This document shows, in pieces, positions 1 to 9,080 of a stretch of DNA of 64,000 nt (within the stretch, counting starts at the first letter, position 1; every line of letters begins with the position of its first letter). This stretch comes from Candidatus Puniceispirillum sp. (GTDB taxonomy: Bacteria; Pseudomonadota; Alphaproteobacteria; Puniceispirillales; Puniceispirillaceae), in the NCBI GenBank assembly GCA_028383305.1, contig JAOEVD010000008.1, positions 1 through 64,000 on the forward strand, given 5' to 3'. The notes under the pieces are model-generated. The model saw only the letters and a list, made by a program, of their open reading frames with translations, searched no databases and was not told the DNA's origin. Made by a program: the position numbers and the translations under genes.

Positions 1-455
1 CCAATCTTTTCAGCCATAGATAAAGACTTCCAGCGCTTTGGTAAAGGTTCCCTAACGCAACCCAGCACATCACCAGTCCCGTTGACTACATGCATTGGTA
101 TTTTTTGAAAATCCAACCCCACGTCGTCATCTGAGTTACGGTAATGTAGTTTGCCGATTGACCCCACTGTGATACCGGTTTTTTGTAGCTCGTTGCCCCA
201 AGAGTTTGGTGAGCCAAAATAGGGCGTGGCGTTATCCCAATGACGCGAACGGTGCGCATAATCTCCTGTTGCAAAGGAGGCTCTGGCTGGCACGCAAATA
301 GGCACATTGGTGTATGCGTTTTCAAATAATGTCCCCTTAGCCGCAAATTGGTCGATATGGGGAGTTTTAACCATTTTATTGCCATAACAACCAAGAACCT
401 TCCGCGTATGCTCGTCAGTCATTAATATGAGCTGGTTAAGGGGTCTGTCTTGCAT
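1..455 (-). CDS. Sulfatase (arylsulfatase/choline-sulfatase-like), N-terminal part, truncated by window edge
   Basis: Manual reverse-strand translation from ATG at 455: MQDRPLNQLILMTDEHTRKVLGCYGNKMVKTPHIDQFAAKGTLFENAYTNVPICVPARASFATGDYAHRSRHWDNATPYFGSP..., open to base 1. Contains the C-x-P-x-R formylglycine-type signature (CVPAR). Missed by the ORF track because it has no stop in the window. Confidence 0.85.
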   Translation of the reverse strand, partial: MQDRPLNQLILMTDEHTRKVLGCYGNKMVKTPHIDQFAAKGTLFENAYTNVPICVPARASFATGDYAHRSRHWDNATPYFGSPNSWGNELQKTGITVGSIGKLHYRNSDDDVGLDFQKIPMHVVNGTGDVLGCVREPLPKRWKSLSMAEKI

Positions 456-713
456 TAGTGAGCGTCCTCTTGGGCAGTGAACTTTAGAAAGGGCAAGCAA
501 AGCTTATCTGTATGGAAATAAAATTAAAACCTCCTAAATGAGGGCACCTATGCATTTTAGGAAATGTCACAGTTGCGCATTGCTTGGCGTACATTATTCA
601 AAAGCCTTCCAGAGTTGTTGCTGAAACTCGATACAGATCCTCGCAGAGCTCATGCTTTTACTATTTGGGCATTACAAACTCCATCAATAAAAAAACTCCA
701 AAGGAGCTGGCCC

Positions 714-1937
714 TTACCTTTTGAACGTACCGTCCAGCGCTGCGATCAACTTGGTTATATCCGCGGTAGATGTATAATGGACAAATGATAGCCTCACTGC
801 GCCTGCGTCTGGGTCAAGACCCATCTGATTAAACAATCTGGCGGCATAATAATGACCTGCACCAGCCATGATGCCCTTGGTTGCCAATTTTTTGCCAATG
901 TCAGCGGCTTTCATATGCGGAACCACGAAGCTTATTGTGGCCGCGCGCGCCTTGGGGTCAGAAGGCCCAATCAAGTGCACATCATTTCGCGATTCAATAT
1001 ATTCAAGCAACGTCCTGATATGAGGGGTTTCAGCACTTTTGAAAAGGTCGGTTATTCGGCGCGGGCGCTCACTATCGTCTTGACCGCCATGATGCGCGTC
1101 TAGGGCATCAAAATAATCGATGACACCATTCGCAGCAGCCACCTGTGCATGGTCCGGCCCAGCCGGTACCATCCATTTCATTGGATTATCATGATTGAAA
1201 AAATGAGATTGCGGCGCAAACAATGGTCGTGCAGCATTTCGAATAACCATAACCCCTTGGTGAGGACCATAGGTTTTATAAGTCGAAAACAGGTAAACAT
1301 CTGCACCCAGCGCATCCACATCAGGAAAGCCGTGCGGGCAATAGGATACCCCATCAACCAGTAAGAGCCCTCCTGCTTCATGTGTCGCGTCGGCAATTTG
1401 GCGCACTGGATTAATTTCACCAACAAGGTTGGAACAATGAGTGACGGCGACTAAGCGAACTTTATTGTCGAGCAAGGAAAGCAAGTCAGAAAGCCGCAGC
1501 CGCCCATCTGCAGGATCGACAGGCCATATACGAACATCAATGCCATATGCAGCAAGTTTGCGCCAAACTCCACTGTTAGCTTCATGCTCCTGCGCTGAAA
1601 CAATGATAGCCTCACCCTCAGCAAGTCTTTCAAGGCATGCCCGCGCCAGCACATATGTGTTTTGTGAAGTTGAAGGACCAAAAAGGACCTCGTCGGCATC
1701 AACATTCAGATAACGAGCAAAACGTATCGGTGCCAGATCCATCTCTTCGCCAGCAATTTTTGAAGCGGCAAAAGCATAATAGGGCTGCACCTTGCGCTGC
1801 TCAAAATAGCGATTGAAACGATCGATCACTTGTTGACACATATAGGATCCACCAGCGTTCTCAAAGAACGATTGTCCGTTTAGCGACGGTGTTGCTAATG
1901 CGGGAAATTGGCGTCGAACAAAGTCAAGATCTATCAT
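714..1937 (-). CDS. Class V aminotransferase / cysteine desulfurase-like protein
   Basis: 407 aa ORF; class-V PLP fold features (NAGGSYMCQQVIDRF, VTHCSNLVGEINPVRQIADATHEAGGLLLVDGVSYCPHGFPDVDALGADVYLFSTYKTYGPHQGVM). Confidence 0.85.
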   Translation of the reverse strand: MIDLDFVRRQFPALATPSLNGQSFFENAGGSYMCQQVIDRFNRYFEQRKVQPYYAFAASKIAGEEMDLAPIRFARYLNVDADEVLFGPSTSQNTYVLARACLERLAEGEAIIVSAQEHEANSGVWRKLAAYGIDVRIWPVDPADGRLRLSDLLSLLDNKVRLVAVTHCSNLVGEINPVRQIADATHEAGGLLLVDGVSYCPHGFPDVDALGADVYLFSTYKTYGPHQGVMVIRNAARPLFAPQSHFFNHDNPMKWMVPAGPDHAQVAAANGVIDYFDALDAHHGGQDDSERPRRITDLFKSAETPHIRTLLEYIESRNDVHLIGPSDPKARAATISFVVPHMKAADIGKKLATKGIMAGAGHYYAARLFNQMGLDPDAGAVRLSFVHYTSTADITKLIAALDGTFKR

Positions 1938-2164
1938 GTGAAATCCTCAGGAGTTTAGTTCGTTGGTTTGTAGCAGAAACCCTCGATACCAATAATTTGG
2001 CAGGATTAGCCCCAACAACAAGTGTAAACTGATAGGCTCGGCGGATGAAATTTTAAACATAAATTCTTTTCCGCAGTGAAAATGAATGTCTGTCACCTAA
2101 TAATAAAAACGCAAGTTCTAGCCAAAATATAGTCCTGTATAGCAATCACTCATCATTCAGCCCC

Positions 2165-2241
2165 CGGACACTAGGACACTCCGTAGGAGTGTGTCCTGTC
2201 CGTCCGGTAGTTCGGCCCGGACATAATATCAATTGTCCGGG
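2165..2241. repeat. Cluster of two GC-rich hairpins (2165-2202 and 2216-2241) with repeated GTCCGG motifs
   Basis: cggaca-cta-ggacactcc-gta-ggagtgtgtcc-tgtccg, and cccggaca-taatatcaat-tgtccggg (perfect 8 bp arms). Confidence 0.7.
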
Positions 2242-2243
2242 TC

Positions 2244-2471
2244 GTGTCCGGTCTGCCCGGCATCATGGAAGCTGAGGATGTAGAAATCATCCTTGGCCTT
2301 GAGAAAAACCTTTTCAACAGGATTTTTTCGCGCGCGTTCAAAAGCTTTGAAGGCAAACGCGAAGGTGGGTTTGGCATCAATAACATGATGATGCGCGCCA
2401 GAAAAATAAACGCCAAAATTGACCTCGTACCGATTGCTGGCGGGGCAATTCTGACCATCTATTTGCCGTAA
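2244..2471 (+). pseudogene. Orphan C-terminal fragment of a sensor histidine kinase ATPase domain (NarX/NreB-like)
   Basis: ORF ends ...KREGGFGINNMMMRARKINAKIDLVPIAGGAILTIYLP, resembling the G2 box and terminal strand of HATPase_c (GxGLxNMxxRA...GGTxxxxxLP); the rest of the kinase is absent upstream. Confidence 0.5.
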
Positions 2472-2596
2472 TCACTTGTCACTTGCCGGCGAATAATAAT
2501 TCGAAAAGGGAAAAAGACGTCGGTTATTACAGTTTGGGGGCAGATCTTTCAATTAAAAGGTTGCGGCTATCATTGGGCAAATCTGTGCCGTTAAAT

Positions 2597-3091
2597 ATGG
2601 TTATGAAAGCTCATTTCTCTATTACTATATGCCTATTTATGGCAGGTGCAATGGCGCCAATCCAGACGCATGCTGCGGTCGCCAAAAAAGGGCTTGTCTG
2701 CGCTGATCAAGGCAGCCTTTTATCGCGCTGGGCCGCTACGGATGACCCCCTATCATCGGTGGTTGCGCATTGGTTTGACGATAAACGGGTTTCAACGGTT
2801 ATTTGGCAACGGGCAAATGATAATATTGAAATGCAGGCAACCCGCCGCGGCATTCCATATGAGACTGACATGTTGTCGATTAGCTGGAAATTAAAAACCG
2901 AAGATGGCGAACGCAATATTTCAATTGACCGCAAGACCGGCCAAAGATCAGTCATAGAAGATGGAACCGCCCTGATCACCGTTGATTGCGAAATATTTGA
3001 CACAGAAAAGGCATTTCAGGAAAAATTGGAAAACATCACGGAAAACCTTCAATCAAATTATGATTTGGCAATCGCAAATCACAAATTGTAA
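2597..3091 (+). CDS. Hypothetical secreted protein
   Basis: ORF 2483..3091; likely internal start gives MVMKAHFSITICLFMAGAMAPIQTHA, a signal-peptide-like N-terminus. Confidence 0.55.
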   Translation: MVMKAHFSITICLFMAGAMAPIQTHAAVAKKGLVCADQGSLLSRWAATDDPLSSVVAHWFDDKRVSTVIWQRANDNIEMQATRRGIPYETDMLSISWKLKTEDGERNISIDRKTGQRSVIEDGTALITVDCEIFDTEKAFQEKLENITENLQSNYDLAIANHKL

Positions 3092-3152
3092 TACCTTTAG
3101 AATTGGTGGAATCGTTGTAATAAAAGAAATCACTGACATTAATACAACAAAT

Positions 3153-3186
3153 AGCCGGTCAACCAGTCAAGTAAACCGGCCCTTTT
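3153..3186 (+). terminator. Possible intrinsic terminator
   Basis: gccggt...accggc stem followed by ccttttag, downstream of the ORF ending at 3091. Confidence 0.4.
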
Positions 3187-3411
3187 AGACGCAAGCCCAC
3201 CCAATCTAGGCCGTACCGCCTTCAATCAAGTCCAAATCTGACAGAGAAACAATCACAGTAACCCCGGTCCGCGGTCCCCGGTCAACGGAGCCTGGTTCAG
3301 GCAAGGTTGCAGGTAAGGTTTTGATAGTTGACCATATGTGATGACTTTCTAAGTTATTGTAATATATAGATTAATTCACGGATTGGCGCTTCAGGTAGGC
3401 TTCGAACTACA

Positions 3412-3471
3412 CGCACGCCGCTCCAACTACACTCATAAAAGGTCGGAGGACCGAGATAAAAGTGACTGTTT
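3412..3471 (+). repeat. Inverted copy of tRNA-Gly 3' end plus downstream flank (att-like)
   Basis: cgcacgccgctccaactacactcataaaaggtcggaggaccgagataaaagtgactgttt matches the reverse complement of 5300..5359 with 4 mismatches over 60 bp. Confidence 0.85.
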
Positions 3472-3489
3472 ACTCGGATCTCAGTTCTT

Positions 3490-4032
3490 CTACTGGTTGT
3501 TCTGTGAGTTTTTACCCAATAGCGCTAATCTTAGCTTTGGGTAAGACGTTTTTGGTCCAAGCCATATTGCTGCAAAACTCTTGGCAAATTTTAGGTCTTG
3601 GAATGAGATGGGTTCACGATTTTCTGACCAAAATTCGACATTCCCAGACTTTGAAAAGACCACGGAGGCTTTTTCTCCGGCTTGCATATCACTGATGCTT
3701 TTTTCTAAGATTTGTCTCCAAGCCTCTGTTTCAAGTGAATTAACACTTGGTGCTTTGGAAAGCTCATCTATTGATGCGTCGACAATTGTCTCCTTTGATA
3801 CCGATTTTTTGTAGTTAAATTCGAGCGCAAAATGGTCACTAACTTTATAATTACGCTCTCTAGAGTGCAGGGTTAGGCTGTAGATATCCATAAAGAAAAT
3901 TTTTAAGATACCAGTCCCAACTTCCTGAAGATCAGGGTAGTGTGTTTTCCAGTCAGCCTGAGCGCCCACTGGCATTACAAATAACAAACATGCGATAAGG
4001 AATACGACTTTTTGAATAATTTTCCTGATCAT
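3490..4032 (-). CDS. Chalcone isomerase-like family protein (secreted)
   Basis: 180 aa with signal peptide; VGTGILKIFFMDIYSLTLHS...FALEFNYKKSVSKETIVDAS resembles the bacterial chalcone-isomerase-like domain. Confidence 0.65.
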   Translation of the reverse strand: MIRKIIQKVVFLIACLLFVMPVGAQADWKTHYPDLQEVGTGILKIFFMDIYSLTLHSRERNYKVSDHFALEFNYKKSVSKETIVDASIDELSKAPSVNSLETEAWRQILEKSISDMQAGEKASVVFSKSGNVEFWSENREPISFQDLKFAKSFAAIWLGPKTSYPKLRLALLGKNSQNNQ

Positions 4033-4106
4033 ATTTCACGAAAACCGATCAATTCGAGGTGTGTTGCAAAGCGTAGGGGTCTTCCTAATACCCATTTGAG
4101 GATTAT

Positions 4107-5260
4107 TCAATCGTATTTTTTGCATATGCGACCCATCCAGCGGTGTTTTACCCTTAAATCATAACCCGCTCCATACTTGTGCCCAATGCCTTCAGTCGTC
4201 CATTCGCCAATCGCGTCAATGATGTCTGCTGGACACTCAACTTCACGTAACCGGTCTCTCAGGCTGTGTCGGAAAGAGTGAATAGCACAGCCGTTAGGAA
4301 CACGTGGCTTCAACCACTTGTTTAACGCTGCACTTGCTGTGTTTGAATTACACTTCTGGTCATTGCAGTATCTTGAAAACGCAAATCCTGATGGTGATGA
4401 AGCGATTCTCTTGGCGGCCCATAGTGAGAAGCCAATCAAAGGGATTTGCCGTTGGCTCGACGCCGTTTTAAGCTTGCGCCAAGGATGCTCCTTTAAATCA
4501 ACAAACGGTGTTGCCGTATCAAAGTGAATGTTAGACGTTAGAAGTCCACAAGCCTCTGAAAGGCGCATTCCAGTATCACTGATTAAGCTTATTAACCAAC
4601 GGGCCTCGTCATCAAGATTTTGTTAATCTAGCTGCACACGCTGAATTGCCTCCGTTGGAATAGGATTTCTCTGCTGTTTTGCGCCATCATCTGGTATGAA
4701 TGTGCCACTAAAAACATTGGTGACGGTTAGTCCTTGTTCTCTAATTGCTAAATTGACAATTGATTTGACTGAAGAGAACACCCGTTTGACCGATGAGGAT
4801 GACATGCCGCGTGCAAACAAATATTCTCTGAACCGTCCTGCATCAGAAATTTCTAAGTCTGATAGATTTTCATGCCCTAGGCATTCCGTAAGATAACGTA
4901 CACTTCTGCTTGATACGTCATAGAAAAGTTGGTTTTGCCTGTACCTTTGATGCGATGATAGAGTGCCAGCGCGTCTGGCAAACTGCAATGATTACCGTTA
5001 CGTCCTTTTGAGTCTTGCAGGGCTTTTAGGCCAAGCTCTCTCGAGTAGATCATTTCCATCCGTAAACTGTCCCAATAGCGTTAGAGCCTATCAGATAATG
5101 CCGCAGCAGATTTGGCTGCTTTTGATTCTGATTTTGTTCGGAGTGATACTTCAATTTTACGCTTTTTAAAGCGATGCTGAAGGTCAGATGGAATTGACAG
5201 AGAGAAGTAAAAAGTTTCGTTCCTTTTGTAAAAGTTTACCGGCAACCTTACCCACACCAT
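4107..5260 (-). pseudogene. Tyrosine recombinase/integrase, decayed (two in-frame TAA stops and one frameshift)
   Basis: Reverse translation from 5260: MVWVRLPVNFYKRNETFYFSLSIPSDLQHRFKKRKIEVSLRTKSESKAAKSAAALSDRL*RYWDSLRMEMIYSREL...; stops at 5083-5081 and 4625-4623; frame change near 4925-4935. C-terminus retains GMRLSEACGL, HSFRHSLRDRL and GHKYGAGY. Confidence 0.85.
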
Positions 5261-5299
5261 AGGACAAAAAACTCCTGTTCTAGAGCGCTAATCGTTTAG

Positions 5300-5359
5300 A
5301 AACATTCACTTGTATCTCGATCCTCAGACCTTTTATGAGTGTAGTTGGAGCGGCGTGCG
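5300..5359 (-). repeat. Right arm of inverted repeat (tRNA-Gly 3' end and flank)
   Basis: Partner of 3412..3471; overlaps the last ~14 nt of tRNA-Gly. Confidence 0.85.
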
Positions 5360-5419
5360 GGAATCGAACCCGCGTCTTTAGCTTGGAAGGCTAAGGTCTT
5401 ACCACTACACAAACGCCGC
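5346..5419 (-). tRNA. tRNA-Gly(TCC), CCA encoded
   Basis: Reverse strand GCGGCGTTTGTGTAGTGGTAAGACCTTAGCCTTCCAAGCTAAAGACGCGGGTTCGATTCCCGCACGCCGCTCCA; 7 bp acceptor, T-arm GGTTCGATTC, anticodon TCC. Confidence 0.95.
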
Positions 5420-5940
5420 ATACGAGCATTTTTAACTATCTGGATCGTCACAGAATATTTCTCAAATAAAACATCATTTGGCAGTAATTCGGATGCTTGT
5501 TCCAACTATTTTACCACCAGATGACCGCCAGTTTGAGGATCTCAAATATGCCTGTTACATCCGATATATGGCGCCGTGTGGTAACGGCACCCGCTCAACG
5601 ATGATGGTATAACATCCTTGATTCCGAATGAAAAGACTTTGCTGTGCTGCTTTGCAATTACTTGCATTAAAAGACACAATGAACAGGATTTTGTTTTTGA
5701 AAGACATGACAAATTCGCGGGTGCCGCAAGGCGGTAATGGCGATCACATGAAAATTTACATCTGGAAGGGGCCAGTGGTTAGTGATGACTATCGATAAAG
5801 GACCACTTTTGCGTTGGCAATAAGCCGAAATTCCCATCAGATTAAATCTTGCCATAGCCGCCCGATTAAGCACAGCTCTTAGCCCAATCTAAAAAGCAAA
5901 ATCTAGCCAGCGACATATTCAAGCCTTACTAAATTTTGGT

Positions 5941-7026
5941 TTAGCGGCGCTGTTTCGCAGCCGATTTTTTCACCGTGCCTTTTTTCGGTGTGTTCACCCA
6001 ACCGGCCAGATTTTCAGTAGCAATTTGCTCAATCACCTTCATGCCAGCCGGACTGTCATTCAAACAGGGAATATAGCTAAATATTTTGCCGCCATGTTCC
6101 AAAAATTCTTCATGCAGTTCAATATCCAACTCGTCCAATGTTTCCAGACAATCAGCAACAAAACCGGGTGCCATGATGGCAACATTTTTTGATCCATTTT
6201 CGGCAAGTGCCACAACGCTTTTGTCGGTATAGGGCTGAAGCCAAGGTTCCGACCCAAACCGCGATTGGAAGGTTGCGTGAAAATGATCTTTATCCCAATC
6301 AAGCTCTTCACGAAGAAGGCGCGCTGTTTTCATACATTGGCAATGATAGGGATCACCCGCCACAAAATAGCTTTTGGGAATGCCGTGAAATGAAATCACC
6401 AGATCATCAGGCATGCCGTTTTTCTGGACCGATTGCCGAACAGAATCCGCCAACGCCTTGATATAAACAGGGTGATCATGCCATGGCGGTGCGGTACGAA
6501 TGGCCGGTTGCCAACGCAGATCAAGCGCCCATTTAAACACTTCGTCATTAACCGTCGCGGTTGTTGACGCGGCATATTGCGGATAAAGCGGCATGACCAA
6601 AATCTGGGTGCATCCGGCATTTTGAAGCTTTTGCATTTGCGATTGGATTGACGGCTTGCCATAGCGCATGGCGTAGTCAGTGATCAGTTCATCACTTTGA
6701 AAGCTGTTGGCGACATGTTCGGCCTGAAGGCGGGTGATGCGGCGAAGCGGTGATCCATCTGGATCATCTTTCAGCCAAATCCGTGCATAAGCATCACCTG
6801 ATTTGCGGGGGCGGATATTTAAAATAATGCCATTCAGAATCAGCCACCACAACAGGCGCGGCACCTCGATCACACGGCGATCGGATAAAAACTGTTTTAG
6901 ATAGCGCCGCATTGATGGTGTGTCGGTGCCATCGGGCGTGCCAAGATTGACCAAAAGCAGGCCGGTTTTGCCGCGGCCGGGGAAATGAGGGTGATCGGAA
7001 GGGGTGGGGGTAATTGGCATAATCAC
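5941..7026 (-). CDS. hemH: Ferrochelatase
   Basis: 361 aa; GKTGLLLVNLGTPDGTD...YLKQFLSDRRVIE...SFHGIPKSYFVAGDPYHCQC...QSRFGSEPWLQPYTD. Confidence 0.97.
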   Translation of the reverse strand: MIMPITPTPSDHPHFPGRGKTGLLLVNLGTPDGTDTPSMRRYLKQFLSDRRVIEVPRLLWWLILNGIILNIRPRKSGDAYARIWLKDDPDGSPLRRITRLQAEHVANSFQSDELITDYAMRYGKPSIQSQMQKLQNAGCTQILVMPLYPQYAASTTATVNDEVFKWALDLRWQPAIRTAPPWHDHPVYIKALADSVRQSVQKNGMPDDLVISFHGIPKSYFVAGDPYHCQCMKTARLLREELDWDKDHFHATFQSRFGSEPWLQPYTDKSVVALAENGSKNVAIMAPGFVADCLETLDELDIELHEEFLEHGGKIFSYIPCLNDSPAGMKVIEQIATENLAGWVNTPKKGTVKKSAAKQRR

Positions 7027-7239
7027 GTTCCATCAACAGCCACAAAGGTATTTAAAAAGGCGGAGCGCTGTTCACCGAACAGCGATCATGACATCAAAAC
7101 TAGGCAAAAACGCCCGGCCATCTGTAATGTAGGGGCTATGGGTGGCAAAATCCAGCCTTGCCAAAAATACACCTCAGTTTTTTCGCAAAAACCTCTGGCG
7201 ACAATGGGTGGTCTAGCCAATTTGCTTGAGCCAGTTTGT

Positions 7240-8460
7240 TTAACCGGTTTGTTGAGCCTGTGTATCGCCAGCGATGGCAAATGCCTTTTGCAGTGAGTCC
7301 ACAAGATGATCAATCATCGCATCGGTATGCAGCGGGCCTGGGGTAAGCCGTAACCGTTCGGTACCCACCGGTACGGTCGGATAATTAATTGGCTGCACAT
7401 AAATGCCGAAATCGTTTAACAGAATCTGACAGATCTGGCTGCATTTTGCCGCGTCTTTGACCATGATTGGAATGATATGCGTGCCGCCTTCCAGAATGGG
7501 CAAACCAACTTCGTGCAATTTTACTTTCAATTTGGTGGCCTGACGCTGCTGTGCCAAACGCTCATGCGAGTTGCGGCGTAAATGCTGAACCGAAGCCAAT
7601 GCCCCGCTAGCCAAGGCTGGTGGCAGGGCAGTGGTGAAAATAAAACCTGATCCAAAGCTGCGAACCACATCGCAAATCACATCATCAGCTGCAATATAGC
7701 CGCCAACAACGCCAAAGGCCTTTCCAAGCGTGCCTTGGATGATATCAACGCGATCTTGAACACCGCGCATTTGCGCAATGCCCCCGCCTTCATTGCCATA
7801 CATACCAACCGCATGAACTTCATCAAGATAGGTCAGCGCATTATATATTTCGGCAAGTTCGACAATTTCAATAACCGGGCCAGTGTCGCCATCCATCGAA
7901 TAGACCGATTCAAAAATAATCAGCTTTGGCCGTTCAATCGGCTGGGCAGCAAGCAATTCTTCAAGATGTGCCAAATCATTGTGACGGAAAATTTTCTTGT
8001 CACAACGCGCGTAGCGAATGCCGGAAATGATCGAGGCATGGTTCATTTCGTCGGATAGAACCAGCATATTATCGAATAAACCGGCAACGGCACTGATGCT
8101 GGCTTCATTGGCAACATAGCCGCTTGTCAACACAAGGGCGCGTTCTTTGCCATGAAGATCGGCAAGTTCGCTCTCAAGCGCAACAATGGCGGCGCTGGTG
8201 CCGGAGATGTTGCGCGTGCCGCCAGCGCCAGTACCATGAACATCAATGGCGCTGGTCAATGCTTTGACGACATCCGAATTTTGCCCCATGCCAAGATAAT
8301 CGTTTGAACACCAGATAACGACATCTTTTGGCCCGTTAGGGCTGTTCCACAGCGCATGCGGATGCCAGCCGGTTTGACGCTCCAGCTCAATAAAGGTCCG
8401 GTAGCGGCTTTCGCTTTTTAGCTGGTTTAGCTTGCTTTTCAAAACTTCGCGATAATTCAC
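7240..8460 (-). CDS. hemA: 5-aminolevulinate synthase
   Basis: 406 aa; [18 protein letters not shown]...[14 protein letters not shown]...[20 protein letters not shown]...[18 protein letters not shown]. Confidence 0.97.
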   Translation of the reverse strand: MNYREVLKSKLNQLKSESRYRTFIELERQTGWHPHALWNSPNGPKDVVIWCSNDYLGMGQNSDVVKALTSAIDVHGTGAGGTRNISGTSAAIVALESELADLHGKERALVLTSGYVANEASISAVAGLFDNMLVLSDEMNHASIISGIRYARCDKKIFRHNDLAHLEELLAAQPIERPKLIIFESVYSMDGDTGPVIEIVELAEIYNALTYLDEVHAVGMYGNEGGGIAQMRGVQDRVDIIQGTLGKAFGVVGGYIAADDVICDVVRSFGSGFIFTTALPPALASGALASVQHLRRNSHERLAQQRQATKLKVKLHEVGLPILEGGTHIIPIMVKDAAKCSQICQILLNDFGIYVQPINYPTVPVGTERLRLTPGPLHTDAMIDHLVDSLQKAFAIAGDTQAQQTG

Positions 8461-8640
8461 GAATATATCTCCTGGGGCGCGCGTGCATTCGGCGCTACGG
8501 TTGCTACAATCAATGGCCAGAAAAATCCATAAAAAACTTGATGAATGTCGTTACAGCATAATCGCACTTCATACCATGCGACATTGGATCCTGCTAAAAG
8601 ATGGATCGGTATTATGCAGAAGAGGGCAACAACCAAATAT

Positions 8641-8844
8641 TTATTTGGTCGGGCGCGGTGCGGCGATCAAAGCAATAATGTTGCAATTGATCATCTGTTT
8701 ACCCGTATGTTCGAAATTTACTGTTACATTCATCCCAACGATAGATTGAACCTGACCAATGCCCCAATCGGGCCGATCCGGATGGATTACAAAATCACCA
8801 AGGCTGAAATAAAGCAACTGCGGATATCCTGTAGGTTTTTTCAC
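8641..8844 (-). CDS. DUF3553 domain protein
   Basis: 67 aa; GDFVIHPDRPDWGIGQVQSIVGMNVTVNFEHTGKQMINCNIIALIAA. Confidence 0.65.
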   Translation of the reverse strand: MKKPTGYPQLLYFSLGDFVIHPDRPDWGIGQVQSIVGMNVTVNFEHTGKQMINCNIIALIAAPRPTK

Positions 8845-9000
8845 GAAAAGTGCTCAGACGCACTGAGGCTTTCCTGCCATGATTGGGTGGCGGCTGGCAA
8901 GCCCATTTGACGCAAAAAACCCAAGCCGTATCATTCGTAGACAAGCGCACCATCGGACAGTAAATCTCATTTCAAGAGATCAATAAGCTTGGGGTGGTTG

Positions 9001-9062
9001 TGAGGCTGTGCGCTAACCCCGTCCAAACGGGAGATGAATTGGAGGGGGCAGGCACAGCCTCA
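9001..9062 (-). other. Strong stem structure (11 bp outer stem, inner hairpin) in ctrA 3' region
   Basis: tgaggctgtgc (9001-9011) and gcacagcctca (9052-9062) perfectly complementary; inner cccgt-ccaa-acggg. Confidence 0.6.
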
Positions 9063-9080
9063 ACAAACAAGGGGTGACGG

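Noticed and set aside
86-394. 102 aa minus-strand ORF
   Set aside because: Wrong frame of the real sulfatase reading frame starting at 455.
4623-5083. TAA recoding/readthrough in the integrase
   Set aside because: Both interrupting codons are TAA, but TAA is an ordinary stop elsewhere (for example icd, tig and clpX) and there is also a frameshift; decay is simpler.
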